From positions 1,364,001-1,428,000 of the forward strand of contig NZ_CP069157.1 in assembly GCF_019243775.1 (NCBI RefSeq): a stretch of DNA of 64,000 nucleotides. The letters are read 5' to 3'. Numbering within the stretch: the first letter of the stretch is position 1; each line of letters starts with the position of its first letter. This DNA comes from Morganella morganii. Its GTDB lineage: Bacteria; Pseudomonadota; Gammaproteobacteria; Enterobacterales; Enterobacteriaceae. Both the position numbers and the translations under genes were made by a program. The notes under the pieces are model-generated. The model saw only the letters and a list, made by a program, of their open reading frames with translations. It did not search any database and was not told where the DNA came from. Below, piece by piece: positions 63,222 to 64,000 of this stretch.

Positions 63222-64000
63222 TCAGAAGCTGTAGTTAAAGTTAACACCGTATAACCAGGCTTTACCGGAGGAGCTGAATTCGTAGTTTGGCATTTGCAGG
63301 TTCGGGTTACCCAATTTGCCACCGATAGCTGCAAGCTGATCTTTACTCATCAGCGGCTCAGAGATATTAACTTTACGCCCGTGCATATAGGCGACACCAA
63401 CATCAACAGACGCATCTTTGTTGAAGGCGTAGGTTGAGCCCAGGCTGAACCAGATACGATCCTGGTCCGGAATAGAGATAGAGCGGTTGTTTGCCGGGAC
63501 CGGGCTGTCATCAAAGGCAATACCACCACGGAAGGTCCAGTTATCATCATGATAATAAGTGGTACCTAATGCTACGCGGTATGCATTTTTGAAACCTTCA
63601 TGCTTTTCAAACAGAACGCCGCCGTTACCTTTATCTGTCGCTTTCAGCTCCTGGAATGAATCCCAGCCGGTGTAAGCAAAGGTATAATGAACCGCCCATT
63701 TTGGTGCAACGCGGTGATAAGCGGAGAATTCCCAGATATCCGGTAAATTCAGATCCAGTTTACCTTTGGTGGAGCGGTCAAGAAGACCCGGAATGTTTTG
63801 GGTGAAATCACCGTCTTTAAATTTCACAGTGACTTTAGAGCGATATGTCAGACTGAAACGGTTATCTTTATCCAGCTCATATAACATCCCCGCATTCCAG
63901 CCGTAACCCCAGCCGTCACCTTTCAGTTTGGCGAGGTTAGAGTTTGCAGGAATTTTTGCTAATGCAGGATTTTTGGTCAGCCCGGCTGCAACCTGGCCCA
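63222..64000 (-). CDS. fadL: FadL, long-chain fatty acid channel (C-terminal part)
   Basis: The reading frame is open to the window edge, so only the C-terminal 258 residues or so are present. It shows the beta-barrel pattern of Fad[21 protein letters not shown], then [20 protein letters not shown] and [20 protein letters not shown], ending with the terminal Phe strand [13 protein letters not shown]. FadL carries long-chain fatty acids across the outer membrane. Confidence 0.93.
   Translation of the reverse strand, partial: GQVAAGLTKNPALAKIPANSNLAKLKGDGWGYGWNAGMLYELDKDNRFSLTYRSKVTVKFKDGDFTQNIPGLLDRSTKGKLDLNLPDIWEFSAYHRVAPKWAVHYTFAYTGWDSFQELKATDKGNGGVLFEKHEGFKNAYRVALGTTYYHDDNWTFRGGIAFDDSPVPANNRSISIPDQDRIWFSLGSTYAFNKDASVDVGVAYMHGRKVNISEPLMSKDQLAAIGGKLGNPNLQMPNYEFSSSGKAWLYGVNFNYSF

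Overview
The window looks like chromosome of an Enterobacterales gammaproteobacterium, most likely Morganellaceae and plausibly Morganella. This rests on recognised genes only: qorB/qorR, ydcH, yegP, proC, mlaA, fadL, a tRNA-Arg(CCU) gene of the argW type and dsdCXA. The argW-dsdCXA and mlaA-fadL neighbourhoods match the enteric arrangement. No database search was possible.

Positions 1 to about 34,590 are most of a lambdoid, HK97-type siphophage prophage whose left end (integrase and 5' icd) lies outside the window. In order it holds a leftward operon gene, a self-cleaving S24 repressor between two operator clusters, cro and cII-type regulators, a replication initiator with five 23-bp iterons inside it, a Q antiterminator, an AT-rich extra gene, a lysis cassette (holin, SAR endolysin, small lipoprotein, Rz/Rz1), another AT-rich extra gene, HNH nuclease, terminase, portal, ClpP-type protease, capsid, connectors, tail tube, G/GT with a -1 slippery site, tape measure, M, L, K, an inserted lipoprotein, I, J and a tail fibre. 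The accessory end carries a caspase-fold protein with two convergent small genes, then umuDC behind a perfect LexA box. A 3' fragment of icd at 34,590-34,754 with its own terminator marks the right attachment site, as in e14 and phage 21.

From 34.8 to 39.3 kb lies older island debris: a leftward two-gene operon that resembles phage defence (a PD-(D/E)XK-like nuclease joined to helical repeats, plus an unknown 287-residue partner), a P4-type integrase remnant and lambda-type integrase remnants. From 39.4 to 52.7 kb the genes are mostly ordinary chromosomal ones: qorR/qorB, an MrpJ-like regulator, two solute-binding proteins without a permease, small hydrolases and lipoproteins, ydcH, yegP, a TauE-type exporter, an M24 peptidase with a TetR regulator, and a MetQ-type lipoprotein.

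From 53.1 to 57.2 kb, beside argW, is a compact module with a second S24 repressor between paired operators, an unknown 145-residue protein and a second complete lysis cassette paralogous to the prophage one, but no head, tail or replication genes. It is either a prophage remnant at argW or an SOS-controlled lysis/release device. The window closes with dsdC, dsdX, dsdA, proC, mlaA and part of fadL.

A cross-cutting feature is that at least ten long homopolymers (A8, G7, G8, C8, G10) interrupt genes that read well after a change of run length. In nine of them removing one base restores the frame. This suggests systematic run-length over-calling, although an A8 at 17,592 is a proper programmed frameshift site and the G10 in the tail fibre could be phase-variable.
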